Assembly: GCA_041661965.1 (NCBI GenBank)
Contig: JBAZTH010000004.1
Span: 1 to 55,116 of the forward strand
Length of the DNA: 55,116 nucleotides
Direction of reading: 5' to 3'
Origin: Candidatus Margulisiibacteriota bacterium
GTDB lineage: Bacteria; Margulisbacteria; WOR-1; O2-12-FULL-45-9; XYB2-FULL-48-7
Position numbers and translations under genes: made by a program. This document shows, piece by piece, positions 35,176-44,203 of the stretch. Numbering within the stretch: position 1 is the first letter of the stretch; every line of letters begins with the position of its first letter. Under the pieces are notes generated by a model. The model had not been told where the DNA came from. It ran no database searches and saw nothing but the letters and a program-made list of their open reading frames with translations.

Positions 35176-35403
35176 TTAGCCTCCTTCAAATTCTTCTTCG
35201 ATCCGTTCCGCTTCTTCCAGGCCGGCGGCAAAGGCCTCGCCGAACCGATCGACAACCTCACCCAAATTAAAATCATGGACCTTGGACTTGATAAGCGCTC
35301 TGGTCTCGTCGCTGATCGACGACGAAAGCATTAGCCCCATGATCCCGCCGATCAAGCCGCCGGCAAGCAGACCGACCAATAAGCCGTCTTCTTTTTCGGG
35401 CAT
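35176..35403 (-). CDS. YtxH-like small protein, 75 aa
   Basis: A 75-aa protein with a Gly-rich membrane segment (about 9-29, LLVGLLAGGLIGGIMGLMLS) and an acidic helical tail ending EERIEEEFEGG-like. The start touches the pheA stop. Same class as the 58-aa protein downstream, so the operon carries a pair around the DUF948-like gene. Confidence 0.65.
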   Translation of the reverse strand: MPEKEDGLLVGLLAGGLIGGIMGLMLSSSISDETRALIKSKVHDFNLGEVVDRFGEAFAAGLEEAERIEEEFEGG

Positions 35404-36264
35404 TTAAGTTCCTCTGGGAAAGGAACCGAGCAGTTTCAGGAACGAGGTCTTCTTTTTGATCTTGCCCAAAACTTCCCGGATCTCCGGATCGCCGCGATGC
35501 CCCTGCATATCGAGAAAGAAATAATAATCACCCAGCGACTTTTTCGACGGCCGGGACTCGATCTTGGTCAGGTTGATGTTGCGGCCGGCAATCTCCGCTA
35601 AAACGTCATGCAACCCGCCGGGGCGGTCTTTGGCGATCGAAAAAGCGATCGAAGTCTTGTCGTCGCCGGTCCGGGAATGGTCCTTTTTCGCCAGCACGAT
35701 AAACCGGGTCTTATTATCTTTAGCATTGATCTTAGAAGCGATGATATTCAAACCGTAAAGCGCGGCCGAAGCCTTGGTCCCGATCGCGGCAAAGACGCTC
35801 CCTTTGACCTTGCCGTGAGCAATGATCTTTTCCCCCAGCGAAACCGCGACCTGCCGGACGGCATCGGACGAACTGTAGGACAAATGAAGCTTAACCTTTT
35901 TAATTTTCCGGCGTAAAAAATCCCGGCATTGGTCGAGGACCGGCGGATTGGAGATGACATCGGTCACTTCCTGGAGCTTGATCCCTTTCTGGGCGATCAG
36001 GTAATGATGGATCGGCATGACAAATTCAGCTTTGATCCGGAGGTCGACTTCTTTGACCAGCATGTCGGTGACGACCCCGATCGTCCCTTCGATCGAATTC
36101 TCGATCGGCACGACCGCCTCATCAATTTTGCCGCGGTCAGCGGCTAAGAGGAGTTCGGAAAAAGTGGCGTAAGAGATCAGGTCGGCGTTTTTCAGTTTTT
36201 TGACGTATAAGAGACCGGCTTCTTCGCTGTTGGTCCCTTCAGGCCCGAGGTACCCTACTTTCAT
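35404..36264 (-). CDS. pheA: prephenate dehydratase
   Basis: Makes phenylpyruvate in phenylalanine synthesis. The 286-aa protein has the catalytic domain (VGYLGPEGTNSEEA, VVPIENSIEGTIGVVTD, KTRFIVLAKK with the Thr-Arg-Phe motif) and a C-terminal ACT domain for feedback control (RPGGLHDVLAEIAGRNINLTKIESRPSK, the ESRP motif). No chorismate mutase domain is fused. ATG 36264 has GGAGG nine bases upstream, better than the TTG 9 bases earlier. It overlaps the dCMP deaminase gene by 26 bases. Confidence 0.95.
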   Translation of the reverse strand: MKVGYLGPEGTNSEEAGLLYVKKLKNADLISYATFSELLLAADRGKIDEAVVPIENSIEGTIGVVTDMLVKEVDLRIKAEFVMPIHHYLIAQKGIKLQEVTDVISNPPVLDQCRDFLRRKIKKVKLHLSYSSSDAVRQVAVSLGEKIIAHGKVKGSVFAAIGTKASAALYGLNIIASKINAKDNKTRFIVLAKKDHSRTGDDKTSIAFSIAKDRPGGLHDVLAEIAGRNINLTKIESRPSKKSLGDYYFFLDMQGHRGDPEIREVLGKIKKKTSFLKLLGSFPRGT

Positions 36265-36697
36265 ATTTAACAACCTCCAACTTGGAATCCTTCAGCATTT
36301 CACTTGCCAGAGCGTCGGGATAGCCGCCTTCATAGACCAGTTTCACCAGTCCGGCATTAATGATCATCTTAACACAGATGACGCAGGGCTGAAAGGTGCA
36401 GTAGAGAGTCCCGCCTTCGATCTTAACCCCGTGCCAGGCAGCCTGGATTATAGCATTTTGTTCGGCATGGAGACCGCGGCAAAGTTCGTGCCGCTGACCG
36501 GAAGGGATATCCATCTGTTTGCGGATGCAGGTTTCAGCGGTGCAATGCTTGAAGCCGCGGGGCGCGCCGTTATAACCGGAGGCGAGGATCCGTTTGTCTT
36601 TGATAATGACCGCGCCAACGCTCCGTTTGACGCAGGTCGCCCGTTCGGCCACGTCATGCGCGATCTTCATGAAATAATCGTCCCAGGAGGGCCTCAT
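36239..36697 (-). CDS. deoxycytidylate (dCMP) deaminase-like zinc enzyme
   Basis: A 152-aa cytidine-deaminase-fold protein. HAEQNAI supplies the zinc His and catalytic Glu, and CTFQPCVICVKM the two zinc Cys. SGYNGAPRGFKHC and CIRKQMDIPSGQRHELCRGL match the dCMP deaminase (ComEB) subfamily, which makes dUMP for thymidylate synthesis. Sits between pheA and transketolase in the operon with overlaps on both sides (26 and 4 bases). Confidence 0.93.
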   Translation of the reverse strand: MRPSWDDYFMKIAHDVAERATCVKRSVGAVIIKDKRILASGYNGAPRGFKHCTAETCIRKQMDIPSGQRHELCRGLHAEQNAIIQAAWHGVKIEGGTLYCTFQPCVICVKMIINAGLVKLVYEGGYPDALASEMLKDSKLEVVKYESRVPRA

Positions 36698-37641
36698 TTT
36701 TTCCTTTTTAACACAGCGCGGGCAGCTTTTTCTATCGCTTCAGCGGTTAAACCGTATTTAACCAGCAGCTCGTCCGGCTTGCCGGATTCGCCGAAAACGT
36801 CTTTCAAGCCGACCCGAACCATCGGAACGACGCAATTCTCGACCAGGACTTCGGCCACGGCGCCGCCGAGTCCGCCGAGGATCGAATGTTCCTCGACCGT
36901 CACAACCGCCCCAGTCTTAGCGGCGCACTCGACGATCAGTTGTTTGTCTAACGGCTTGATAGTGGAAAGGTTAACAACCTGCGCTTCGATCCCCTTCTTG
37001 GCCAGCTCTTCGGCGGCATCAAGAGCGGTCGCGACCATAATGCCGCAGGCAAAGATCGTCAGGTCTTTTCCTTCTCGCAGAATAAAGCCCTTACCGATCT
37101 TAAAGGTGTAGTTTTCATCGTTGATGATCGGCGTTTTAGGTCGGCTCAAGCGGATATACATCGGTCCGTGGAATTTAGCCGCTTCGCGGATAACCTTTTC
37201 GGTCTCGACCGAATCGGACGGGACCACGACCGTCATGTTCGGAATAACCCGCATGATGGCGATGTCTTCATTGGCCTGATGGGAAGCGCCGTCTTCCCCG
37301 GTCACGATCCCGGCGTGAGTAACGACGATCTTAACGTTAGCCCGCGTATAGGCGACCGACAAACGGACCTGGTCCCAGGCCCGGCCGGAGCCAAAGACGG
37401 CAAAGGTCGAAGCAAAGGCGATCTTGCCGCAGGCGGCTAAGCCGGCCGCGGTCCCGATCATATCTTGCTCGGCAACCCCCATATTAAAGAAACGATCCGG
37501 GAACAATTTCCCGAACTCCGCCGTTTTGGTCGAAGCGGAAAGATCGGCGTCCAGGACCACGACGTTCGGGTTCTCTTTCCCCAGCTGGGCCAAGGCTTTG
37601 CCGTAAGCGTCGCGGGTGGCGGCTAATTTCTTTTCGCTCAT
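36694..37641 (-). CDS. transketolase, C-terminal subunit
   Basis: A 315-aa protein holding the pyrimidine-binding and C-terminal transketolase domains: DADLSASTKTAEFGKLFPDRFFNMGVAEQDM (VAEQ with the thiamine-activating Glu, broken here into its parts), and ITHAGIVTGEDGASH-like segment. Together with the next upstream gene it forms the split two-subunit transketolase common in archaea and several bacterial phyla. Carbon shuffling in the pentose phosphate pathway. 4-base overlaps on both sides. Confidence 0.92.
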   Translation of the reverse strand: MSEKKLAATRDAYGKALAQLGKENPNVVVLDADLSASTKTAEFGKLFPDRFFNMGVAEQDMIGTAAGLAACGKIAFASTFAVFGSGRAWDQVRLSVAYTRANVKIVVTHAGIVTGEDGASHQANEDIAIMRVIPNMTVVVPSDSVETEKVIREAAKFHGPMYIRLSRPKTPIINDENYTFKIGKGFILREGKDLTIFACGIMVATALDAAEELAKKGIEAQVVNLSTIKPLDKQLIVECAAKTGAVVTVEEHSILGGLGGAVAEVLVENCVVPMVRVGLKDVFGESGKPDELLVKYGLTAEAIEKAARAVLKRKK

Positions 37642-38480
37642 TGTTTACTATCCTCTATTTTACAAAGTTCGCAAAGAGCCTGTTTTTCCTGCTCCGGGGT
37701 AGGGGGTGAGCCGTGGAAGCTTAGCGGCGCCGCTTCCATGAAGCTGACCCCTTTTCCTTTAATAGTGTCGGCAATTATTACGGTCGGCTTCCCCTTGATC
37801 TTCTTAGCGCTATCCAGCGCGCTGATCAGCGCTTTGATCGAATGGCCGTCACAGCGGATCACGTGCCAGCCAAAAGCTTTCCATTTATCCTCAAAAGGAT
37901 TGATGTTCTTGATATCCTCGACCTTGCCGTCGATCTGATATTTATTGTGGTCGACGATCGCGGTGAGGTTATCGAGCTTGCGGTGACCGGCGGTCATCGC
38001 CGCCTCCCAGATCTGCCCCTCCTGGCATTCGCCGTCACCCATCAAACAGTAGACCCGGTAATCTTTTTTGTCCAACCGCCCGGCCAGCGCCATCCCATTG
38101 GCGGCAGAGAGCCCCTGCCCGAGGGAACCGGTCGACATCTCAATCCCGGGAAGCGAGAGCATATCGATATGCCCCTGGAGCGAACTCCCCATCTGACGGA
38201 GGGTTTTGAGATATTTGGCCGGAAAATAGCCGGCTTCAGCCAGGGCGGAATACAAAACCGGAGCGGCATGCCCCTTGCTCATCACAAAACGGTCCCGCTC
38301 GGTCCAACCGGGATCTTTGGGATTATGTCTTAAAGTGTGGAAATAAAGGACGGTGATGATATCGGCGGCCGAAAGCGAACCGCCCGGGTGTCCGGAAGAA
38401 GCGGCGCAGGTCATTTGGATCACGTGTTTGCGCAAAACAGCCGCTTTTTCTTGTAATTTTTTTATCTCGTCGCCGCTCAT
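37638..38480 (-). CDS. transketolase, N-terminal subunit
   Basis: A 280-aa thiamine-diphosphate domain. SSGHPGGSLSAADIITVLYF at the start and GDGECQEGQIWEAAMTAGH (the GDGxxQEG diphosphate/Mg site) are diagnostic. It pairs with the C-terminal subunit next downstream, which it overlaps by 4 bases; it begins 4 bases after the murB stop. A natural split rather than a frameshift: each half has its own start and the two-gene form is a known arrangement. Confidence 0.93.
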   Translation of the reverse strand: MSGDEIKKLQEKAAVLRKHVIQMTCAASSGHPGGSLSAADIITVLYFHTLRHNPKDPGWTERDRFVMSKGHAAPVLYSALAEAGYFPAKYLKTLRQMGSSLQGHIDMLSLPGIEMSTGSLGQGLSAANGMALAGRLDKKDYRVYCLMGDGECQEGQIWEAAMTAGHRKLDNLTAIVDHNKYQIDGKVEDIKNINPFEDKWKAFGWHVIRCDGHSIKALISALDSAKKIKGKPTVIIADTIKGKGVSFMEAAPLSFHGSPPTPEQEKQALCELCKIEDSKQ

Positions 38481-38484
38481 TTCG

Positions 38485-39348
38485 TCATTCTACCATAATT
38501 TTAATCTCGGGCTCAAGGCAAACTTTAAACTTGTCCTGCACCGCTTTCTGCAGTTTGGTCATCAGCTTTAAGATATCACGGCTCGAAGCCTCGCCTAGAT
38601 TAACGATAAAATTAGCGTGCTTTTCCGAGACCTGGGCGTCGCCGCAGCGCAGGCCTTTACAGCCAGCCGCCTCCAGCAATTGTCCGGCCGCTTTTTTGTT
38701 TGGGTTCTTGAAAACACTGCCGGCATTCGGGATCCCCAGCGGCTGTTTAACTTTTCGCTGGGCCAGATATTCCTGGATCTTCTGGCGGCTCGCTTTGGCC
38801 GAACCGCTTTTCAACTTAAAAACGGCTTCCACCACCGTCAGCCCCTTTTTTTCAACTCCGCTCTTGCGGTAGCCGAAGCCCAGCTCCTTTTTTTTCAAAA
38901 GCTGTTCCTCGCCGTTCCGATCGATCACTTTAACGTATTCCAGACAATTTGCGATCTCCCGCCCCCAGGCCCCGGCATTCATGACGACCGCTCCCCCAAC
39001 CGTCCCCGGGATCCCGGCTAAAAATTCCAGGCCGATAAGATGACGGCGCAGGGCCGCCTGGACCAACTGCGGCAAATAAACCCCCGCTTCGGCATGAAGC
39101 AGGTTATCCTTGAAATAGATCCGTTTTAAGCCGCCGGAAAGTTTAATGACCAACCCGCGAAACCCCTTATCCAGCGCCAGAACGTTGGTCCCGGCGCCAA
39201 GAATAGCTCGTTTAAGTTTCTTCTCTTTAGCGTAAGCGATCGCTTCGGCCAGCTCCGCCTGGTTCTTGGGAGCGCAGAATAACCGGGCCGGCCCGCCGAT
39301 CCGAAACGAGGTGTGTTTTTTTAACAATTCATCTTTAAGGTATTTCAT
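38485..39348 (-). CDS. murB: UDP-N-acetylenolpyruvoylglucosamine reductase
   Basis: FAD enzyme that makes UDP-MurNAc. The 287-aa protein has HTSFRIGGPARLF, ILGAGTNVLALDKGFRGLVI, FLAGIPGTVGGAVVMNAGAWG, the catalytic-Ser segment GIPNAGSVFKNP, and the final catalytic Glu in EPEIKIMVE. The YRKSG stretch places it near type II MurB. I use ATG 39348; an in-frame TTG lies 12 bases earlier. A palindromic repeat fills the gap to murC. Confidence 0.95.
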   Translation of the reverse strand: MKYLKDELLKKHTSFRIGGPARLFCAPKNQAELAEAIAYAKEKKLKRAILGAGTNVLALDKGFRGLVIKLSGGLKRIYFKDNLLHAEAGVYLPQLVQAALRRHLIGLEFLAGIPGTVGGAVVMNAGAWGREIANCLEYVKVIDRNGEEQLLKKKELGFGYRKSGVEKKGLTVVEAVFKLKSGSAKASRQKIQEYLAQRKVKQPLGIPNAGSVFKNPNKKAAGQLLEAAGCKGLRCGDAQVSEKHANFIVNLGEASSRDILKLMTKLQKAVQDKFKVCLEPEIKIMVE

Positions 39349-39359
39349 CTTTATTTGCA

Positions 39360-39391
39360 AGCTTACAGCAAAAAGCTTTAAGCTGTAAGCT
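39360..39391. repeat. AGCTTACAGC palindrome between murC and murB
   Basis: AGCTTACAGC/GCTGTAAGCT (10-bp stem) around AAAAAGCTTTAA. Twenty bases, 39372-39391, occur identically on the other strand at 46274-46293 inside the glcD-like gene. Confidence 0.7.
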
Positions 39392-39404
39392 GAAAGCTTT
39401 CTTT

Positions 39405-40790
39405 TTATTCCCTCATCTTCAATCTAAGCAGGATCTCTTTGCCGACGGTATGGATATCGCCCGCCCCAACCGTCAGGACAATATCGCCCGGCTTGATCTC
39501 TTTCATCAGCTGTTCAACGATCTTTTCTTTCTTCGGGATATAGGACGCTTTTTCTTTGTCGAGCAAAATGGCGATTGTCCGACCGGTAATTCCCGGGATC
39601 GGCTTTTCCGAAGCGGCGTAGATATCGGAGATGATCACCCGGTCGGCATCGCCGAAAGCGGTGGCAAACCGATCTTTAAGAATCTTGGTCCTGGTGTAAC
39701 GGTGCGGCTGGAAAACACAGACGATCTTGCGTCCCGGCCACCCGGAACGGGCGGCAGAAAGTGTCGCCTTGATCTCGGTCGGATGATGGGCGTAGTCGTC
39801 GATGATCATAATGTCATCTTGCTCGCCGACGATCGAAAAACGGCGGCGGGCGCCGACAAAGGTCTGCAAAGCGCCGACCATCAGGGAAAAATCGATCCCA
39901 AACTCAAAGCCGATGGCAAAGACCGCCAGACTGTTGAGGACATTCTGCCAGCCGGGGACCGCCAGGGCCACCTCGCCGATATCCTCCCCTTTTTTCTGGA
40001 GAATAAAAGTCGAGTTAAATTTGGAAAACTTAAGGTTCTTGGCGCTGTATTCCATCGCCGGATCGAGCCCGTAGGTGATGAAACGCTTGCCGACCCTCTC
40101 CATCAGCCGGCGATTATTGGGATCGGTCCCGTCGACCAGGATAAAACCGGTCGAAGGAACTCGGGCGGCAAACGCCTCAAAGGTCCGGAGGAGTTCGTCG
40201 ATATTACCGAAATGCTCCATGTGGTCTTCTTCAATATTGGTGATGACTTCGATCGTCGGGGAAAGGAAAAGAAAAGAACTGTCCGATTCGTCCGCTTCGG
40301 CGACACAGAAGCCGCCACTCCCCATCTTGGCGTTGCCGCCGACGTAGTCCATGTCGCAGCCGATCAAGAAGGTCGGGTTCAGTTTGGCGGCGTCGAGAAC
40401 TTTGGCGCACATGGCGGTGGTCGTCGTCTTGCCGTGGGTCCCGGCGATCGCGATCCGGTTCTGCGAGCGGGACATGATCCAGGCGAGCATCTCCGCCCGT
40501 TTGATGATCGGGATCTGTTTCGCCTGGGCCTCTTTCAGTTCCGGATTTTCAAAGGTCACTGCCGAAGAATAGACGACCAGATCGATCCCCCGGACGTTAT
40601 TGGCGTCGTGGCCAATCTGGATCTTGACCCCCATGTCTTTTAGGCGGACGGTATTGGGGTTTTCTTTGATGTCGGAGCCGCTGACCTTAAGGCCCATCTC
40701 ATGCAGGATCTTGGCCAGCCCGGAAACCCCGCACCCGCCGATCCCGACCAGATGGATACTTTTTACTTTATTAAAATCAAGCGATGACAT
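39405..40790 (-). CDS. murC: UDP-N-acetylmuramate-L-alanine ligase
   Basis: Adds L-Ala to UDP-MurNAc. The 461-aa protein carries IHLVGIGGCGVSGLAKIL (UDP site), IAGTHGKTTTTAMCAK (ATP P-loop), TNIEEDHMEHFG, and DDYAHHPTEIKATLSA, typical of MurC. ATG 40790 overlaps murG by 14 bases; another ATG lies 21 bases upstream and neither has a clear Shine-Dalgarno. Confidence 0.96.
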   Translation of the reverse strand: MSSLDFNKVKSIHLVGIGGCGVSGLAKILHEMGLKVSGSDIKENPNTVRLKDMGVKIQIGHDANNVRGIDLVVYSSAVTFENPELKEAQAKQIPIIKRAEMLAWIMSRSQNRIAIAGTHGKTTTTAMCAKVLDAAKLNPTFLIGCDMDYVGGNAKMGSGGFCVAEADESDSSFLFLSPTIEVITNIEEDHMEHFGNIDELLRTFEAFAARVPSTGFILVDGTDPNNRRLMERVGKRFITYGLDPAMEYSAKNLKFSKFNSTFILQKKGEDIGEVALAVPGWQNVLNSLAVFAIGFEFGIDFSLMVGALQTFVGARRRFSIVGEQDDIMIIDDYAHHPTEIKATLSAARSGWPGRKIVCVFQPHRYTRTKILKDRFATAFGDADRVIISDIYAASEKPIPGITGRTIAILLDKEKASYIPKKEKIVEQLMKEIKPGDIVLTVGAGDIHTVGKEILLRLKMRE

Positions 40791-41832
40791 TGAGAATATC
40801 TTTCGCCGCATTCGGCCGGGCCAAACTGCGGCAAGCGCCTTTCATTTTAGTTAAATTCAGGGTCTGATCGTTGACCAAAACAGCGAATTTCTCCGGGGTC
40901 AGCTCGCTGTTCTTGATGAATAAACCGGCCCCCGCTTCCGCCACAACTTGAGCGTTAAGGTCCTGATGCCCTTCGGCTGAAAAAGGGAAAGGGACCAGGA
41001 TCATGGGCAAGCCGCGGGTTAAAAACTCGGCGATCGCCGTCGCCCCCGCCCGACTGACCACCAGATCGGCCGCCGCGATCGCTTCTCCCATATTATACAT
41101 GTATTCCACCGGTTTATAAAAAGAATAATTCCGGCCGGCGAGCTGCCGCAAAACCTCCGGATAATCCCGATGGCCGACCACGTGAATGATCCTGATCCCG
41201 GGATTGATCAGGGGCAAGGCGCCCATAACCGCCCGGTTGATTGTTCTCGCTCCCTGACTGCCGCCGACCACGAGGACCACCCGTTCATCGGGCTGGCAGC
41301 CCAGCTTGGTCCGGCTGGACTCACGGTCATAAGAGAGGATCTCCCGCCGGACCGGGTTCCCGGTCACGGTCCCGGCCAGATATTGCTTCGACTGTTCGAA
41401 CGAGAGGAAAACTTTTTTTGCCCAGCGGGCATAGAACCGGTTGGTCACCCCCGGCAGAACATTCTGTTCATGAATGTAGATCGGGATCGATAAAATCTTG
41501 GCCGCCAGGACGACCGGCAAACTGGCGTAACCGCCGGTTGAGAGGAGGAGCCGCGGCCGTTCTTTTCGCAAAAGCGCGAGCGCCTGAAAAAAACCGATCA
41601 AGGAAACAAAGGGGGCGGAAATCGCTTTATAGGAAAGTTTCCGCAGGAGCGCCCGCGAACGGATCAGCCTGATCGGAAAGCCGGCTTTCGGGACCAGTTC
41701 TTTTTCCAACCCTTCCGCGCTGCCGATAAATATTATCTCGGCTCGCGGATCGTGAGCCTTTAACTCCTCCGCGATCGCGATCCCCGGATAGATATGGCCG
41801 CCGGTCCCGCCGGAAACGATGGCGATCTTCAT
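40777..41832 (-). CDS. murG: UDP-GlcNAc transferase making lipid II
   Basis: A 351-aa peripheral membrane glycosyltransferase (GT28) that turns lipid I into lipid II. SGGTGGHIYPGIAIAEEL at the start, GGYASLPVVLAA, YIHEQNVLPGVTNR, VVGGSQGARTINRAV and the VVSRAGATAIAEF donor site are all present. Overlaps ftsW by 4 bases. Confidence 0.97.
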   Translation of the reverse strand: MKIAIVSGGTGGHIYPGIAIAEELKAHDPRAEIIFIGSAEGLEKELVPKAGFPIRLIRSRALLRKLSYKAISAPFVSLIGFFQALALLRKERPRLLLSTGGYASLPVVLAAKILSIPIYIHEQNVLPGVTNRFYARWAKKVFLSFEQSKQYLAGTVTGNPVRREILSYDRESSRTKLGCQPDERVVLVVGGSQGARTINRAVMGALPLINPGIRIIHVVGHRDYPEVLRQLAGRNYSFYKPVEYMYNMGEAIAAADLVVSRAGATAIAEFLTRGLPMILVPFPFSAEGHQDLNAQVVAEAGAGLFIKNSELTPEKFAVLVNDQTLNLTKMKGACRSLARPNAAKDILNVIA

Positions 41833-42920
41833 GCTGTCCCTTTCTTGGAAATATTTAAGATCACGCCGACGGCGAAAAGATTAATGATCGTAGCGGTCCC
41901 GCCGTAACTGATGAAGGGCAAAGGAATCCCGGTCGTCGGGACTAAGCCAACCACGACCATGATATTGATCAGCGCCTGGGTCGTCAGCCAGGCGACGAGG
42001 CCGGTCGCCAGCAAGCTCTTGAACGGATCTTTCGCGCCAAGGGCGATCATAAAGCCGCGGTGGGCAAAGAGGACAAAGAGCGAGATCACCGCCAGCGCCC
42101 CCAGGAACCCGGTCTCTTCGCAAAGAATGGCGAAGATAAAATCAGTGAACTGTTGCGGCAGATAGTAGAACTTTTGCCGGGAAGCCCCCAATCCCAACCC
42201 CATAAACCCACCGGAACCGACCGCCAGCAGTGATTGAATTATTTGAAAACCGATCCCCTGCGGATCCTGCCAGGGATCGAAAAAAGCCAGGAACCGCCTC
42301 ATCCGGTACGGGCTGGTCACCCCCAGGAGCCCGACCGTAATTATCGCCAGGAGCCCCAAAACCGCGAATTGCGCATACTGCATCCCGGCGACAAATAGCA
42401 TCGCGAAGACCGCTCCGCCTAGGGTTAAAACGGTCCCCAGATCGGGCTGCTTGATGATCAAGCCGGCGACCAGGCCGAAGATCAACAGCGCGGGGAGGAC
42501 CCCGTTGATAAAATTACCGATACTCCCCTTTTTTTCGACCAGCAGTTTAGCGATAAAGACGGTCAGGGTAAACTTGATCAGCTCTGACGGCTGGAAAGAC
42601 AAGATCCCCAGATCGATCCAGCGCGAAGCGCCGCTGATATTATGGCCGACACCCGGAACAAAGACCAGGATCAATAAAAGAACGGAAAAGGCAAAAAGCG
42701 GAAAAGCAATCTTTTTTAGTTTTTGCAGATCGAGGTTGAAGCCGTAAAGACAAGCTCCAGCCCCCAGCAAGAGATAAAACAAATGGCGCTTGATATAATA
42801 AAGGAGATCGGCGTGTTTCATTCCCATGGTCGGACTGGCGGAAAAAATAGTTATCGCGCCAACGGCGGAAAGCAGGATCACCGCCAGCAGGAACCAATAA
42901 TCTATTTTAAGTTTCGGCAT
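41829..42920 (-). CDS. ftsW: FtsW-type lipid II polymerase (SEDS)
   Basis: A 363-aa SEDS membrane protein of ten helices. FVPGVGHNISGASRWIDLG, FQPSELIKFTL, IIKQPDLGT, QGIGFQIIQSLLAVGSGG and GIPLPFISYGGTATI are the standard segments. Position between murD and murG says FtsW (septal) rather than RodA. Its partner PBP is not in the window. It overlaps murD by 19 bases. Confidence 0.95.
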   Translation of the reverse strand: MPKLKIDYWFLLAVILLSAVGAITIFSASPTMGMKHADLLYYIKRHLFYLLLGAGACLYGFNLDLQKLKKIAFPLFAFSVLLLILVFVPGVGHNISGASRWIDLGILSFQPSELIKFTLTVFIAKLLVEKKGSIGNFINGVLPALLIFGLVAGLIIKQPDLGTVLTLGGAVFAMLFVAGMQYAQFAVLGLLAIITVGLLGVTSPYRMRRFLAFFDPWQDPQGIGFQIIQSLLAVGSGGFMGLGLGASRQKFYYLPQQFTDFIFAILCEETGFLGALAVISLFVLFAHRGFMIALGAKDPFKSLLATGLVAWLTTQALINIMVVVGLVPTTGIPLPFISYGGTATIINLFAVGVILNISKKGTA

Positions 42921-44203
42921 AATTCCTTGAATATCCGGCCCCGTTCCTCGTAATTACCGAACATGTCGAAACTGGCGCAGGCGGGAGAGAGGAGAACGAC
43001 CTCCCCGTTGGCCGCCAAACGGTACGCTTCCCGAACGGCATCCCCCATGGAAAACCCGGCCCGGGAGATCCGGTCGTAACCAATCTCGCGCAGCGCCGCT
43101 TCAAACCGATCGGCCGCCTCGCCGATCAAGACGACCGCTTTGGCCGATTCTTTCACCAGCTTCATCATTTCATCAAGACCGACCCCTTTATCGCGCCCGC
43201 CGAGGATCAGGACCAAGCCCCGTCCTTTAAAGGTCTCGATCGCCACCATGGTCGAATCGGGATTGGTCGCTTTGGAATCGTTATAGAACTCGATCCCCTT
43301 CTTTTTCCGAACGAATTCGATCCGGTGTTCGACCCCCGGAAAAGTTTTGAGGACTTTGGCGACCTGTTCTTTTTTGATCCCGCAGAGATTGGCGACGGCG
43401 GCCGCCGCCAGGGCGTTTTCCAGATTATGCCGGCCGGGGATCTTGATCTCCGCCGGATCAAGCGAGAGAATCTCGGCAGTCTGTTTTTTCGCGAAAGGAA
43501 CCGTCTGCGCCTTGGCCCCCTGGACCATTTTTACGACCTGGAGATCGTCGGCGTTATAGACCAGATGATCGGCCTTCGTCTGCTTGGCAAAAAGCCGGGC
43601 TTTTTGGGCGATGTATTCTTCAATCGTATGGTGCCGCTCCAAATGGTCGGGCTGGATGTTTAAGATCACGCTGATCGAGGGTTTGAAATCAACGATCGCT
43701 TCCAGCTGATAACTGCTGACTTCGACCACCACGTAATCAAGATCGGCATCGCTCACTTCGATCAAGGGGAGTCCGATATTACCGGCGACCGCGACCTTCT
43801 TCCCTCCGGCTTTGAGCATTTCACCGATCAGGGTCGTCGTCGTCGTTTTGCCGTTCGTTCCGGTGATGGCGATGATCGGCTTGGTCAGAAAACGAAAGGC
43901 CAGCTCGATCTCCGAGATCACGGGAATTTTATTTTTTCTAGCCAGCTCAACGATCGGAATATCGAGATGGACCCCCGGACTAACCACTACCAAGTCTAAG
44001 CCTTCAACCAGCTCCGGAGGATGCGCCCCCAGGAACAGGCGGATCCCTTTGCTCGTTAAGGCTTCAAGCTGATCTTTTGGAAAAAGCTCTTCTTTCTTTG
44101 AGTCGGTCACCGTCACGACCGATCCCAGTCCGGCCAGCTTTATGGCGGCCGAAAAGCCGCTTTTCCCTAAACCGACAATCAGTATTTTTTTGCCGGTGTT
44201 CAT
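42902..44203 (-). CDS. murD: UDP-N-acetylmuramoylalanine-D-glutamate ligase
   Basis: A 433-aa Mur ligase adding D-Glu. GLGKSGFSAAIKLAGLG (UDP site), ITGTNGKTTTTTLIGEML (P-loop), LNIQPDHLERHHTIEEY, and YNDSKATNPDSTMVAIETF are typical of MurD. Overlaps mraY by 4 bases. Confidence 0.97.
   Translation of the reverse strand: MNTGKKILIVGLGKSGFSAAIKLAGLGSVVTVTDSKKEELFPKDQLEALTSKGIRLFLGAHPPELVEGLDLVVVSPGVHLDIPIVELARKNKIPVISEIELAFRFLTKPIIAITGTNGKTTTTTLIGEMLKAGGKKVAVAGNIGLPLIEVSDADLDYVVVEVSSYQLEAIVDFKPSISVILNIQPDHLERHHTIEEYIAQKARLFAKQTKADHLVYNADDLQVVKMVQGAKAQTVPFAKKQTAEILSLDPAEIKIPGRHNLENALAAAAVANLCGIKKEQVAKVLKTFPGVEHRIEFVRKKKGIEFYNDSKATNPDSTMVAIETFKGRGLVLILGGRDKGVGLDEMMKLVKESAKAVVLIGEAADRFEAALREIGYDRISRAGFSMGDAVREAYRLAANGEVVLLSPACASFDMFGNYEERGRIFKELCRNLK

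Noticed and set aside
36694..38480. Split transketolase read as a frameshifted single gene
   Set aside because: Each half has its own start, and two-subunit transketolase is a known natural arrangement.
39450..40643. 397-codon open frame opposite murC
   Set aside because: Antisense shadow in GC-rich sequence; murC is unmistakable on the other strand.
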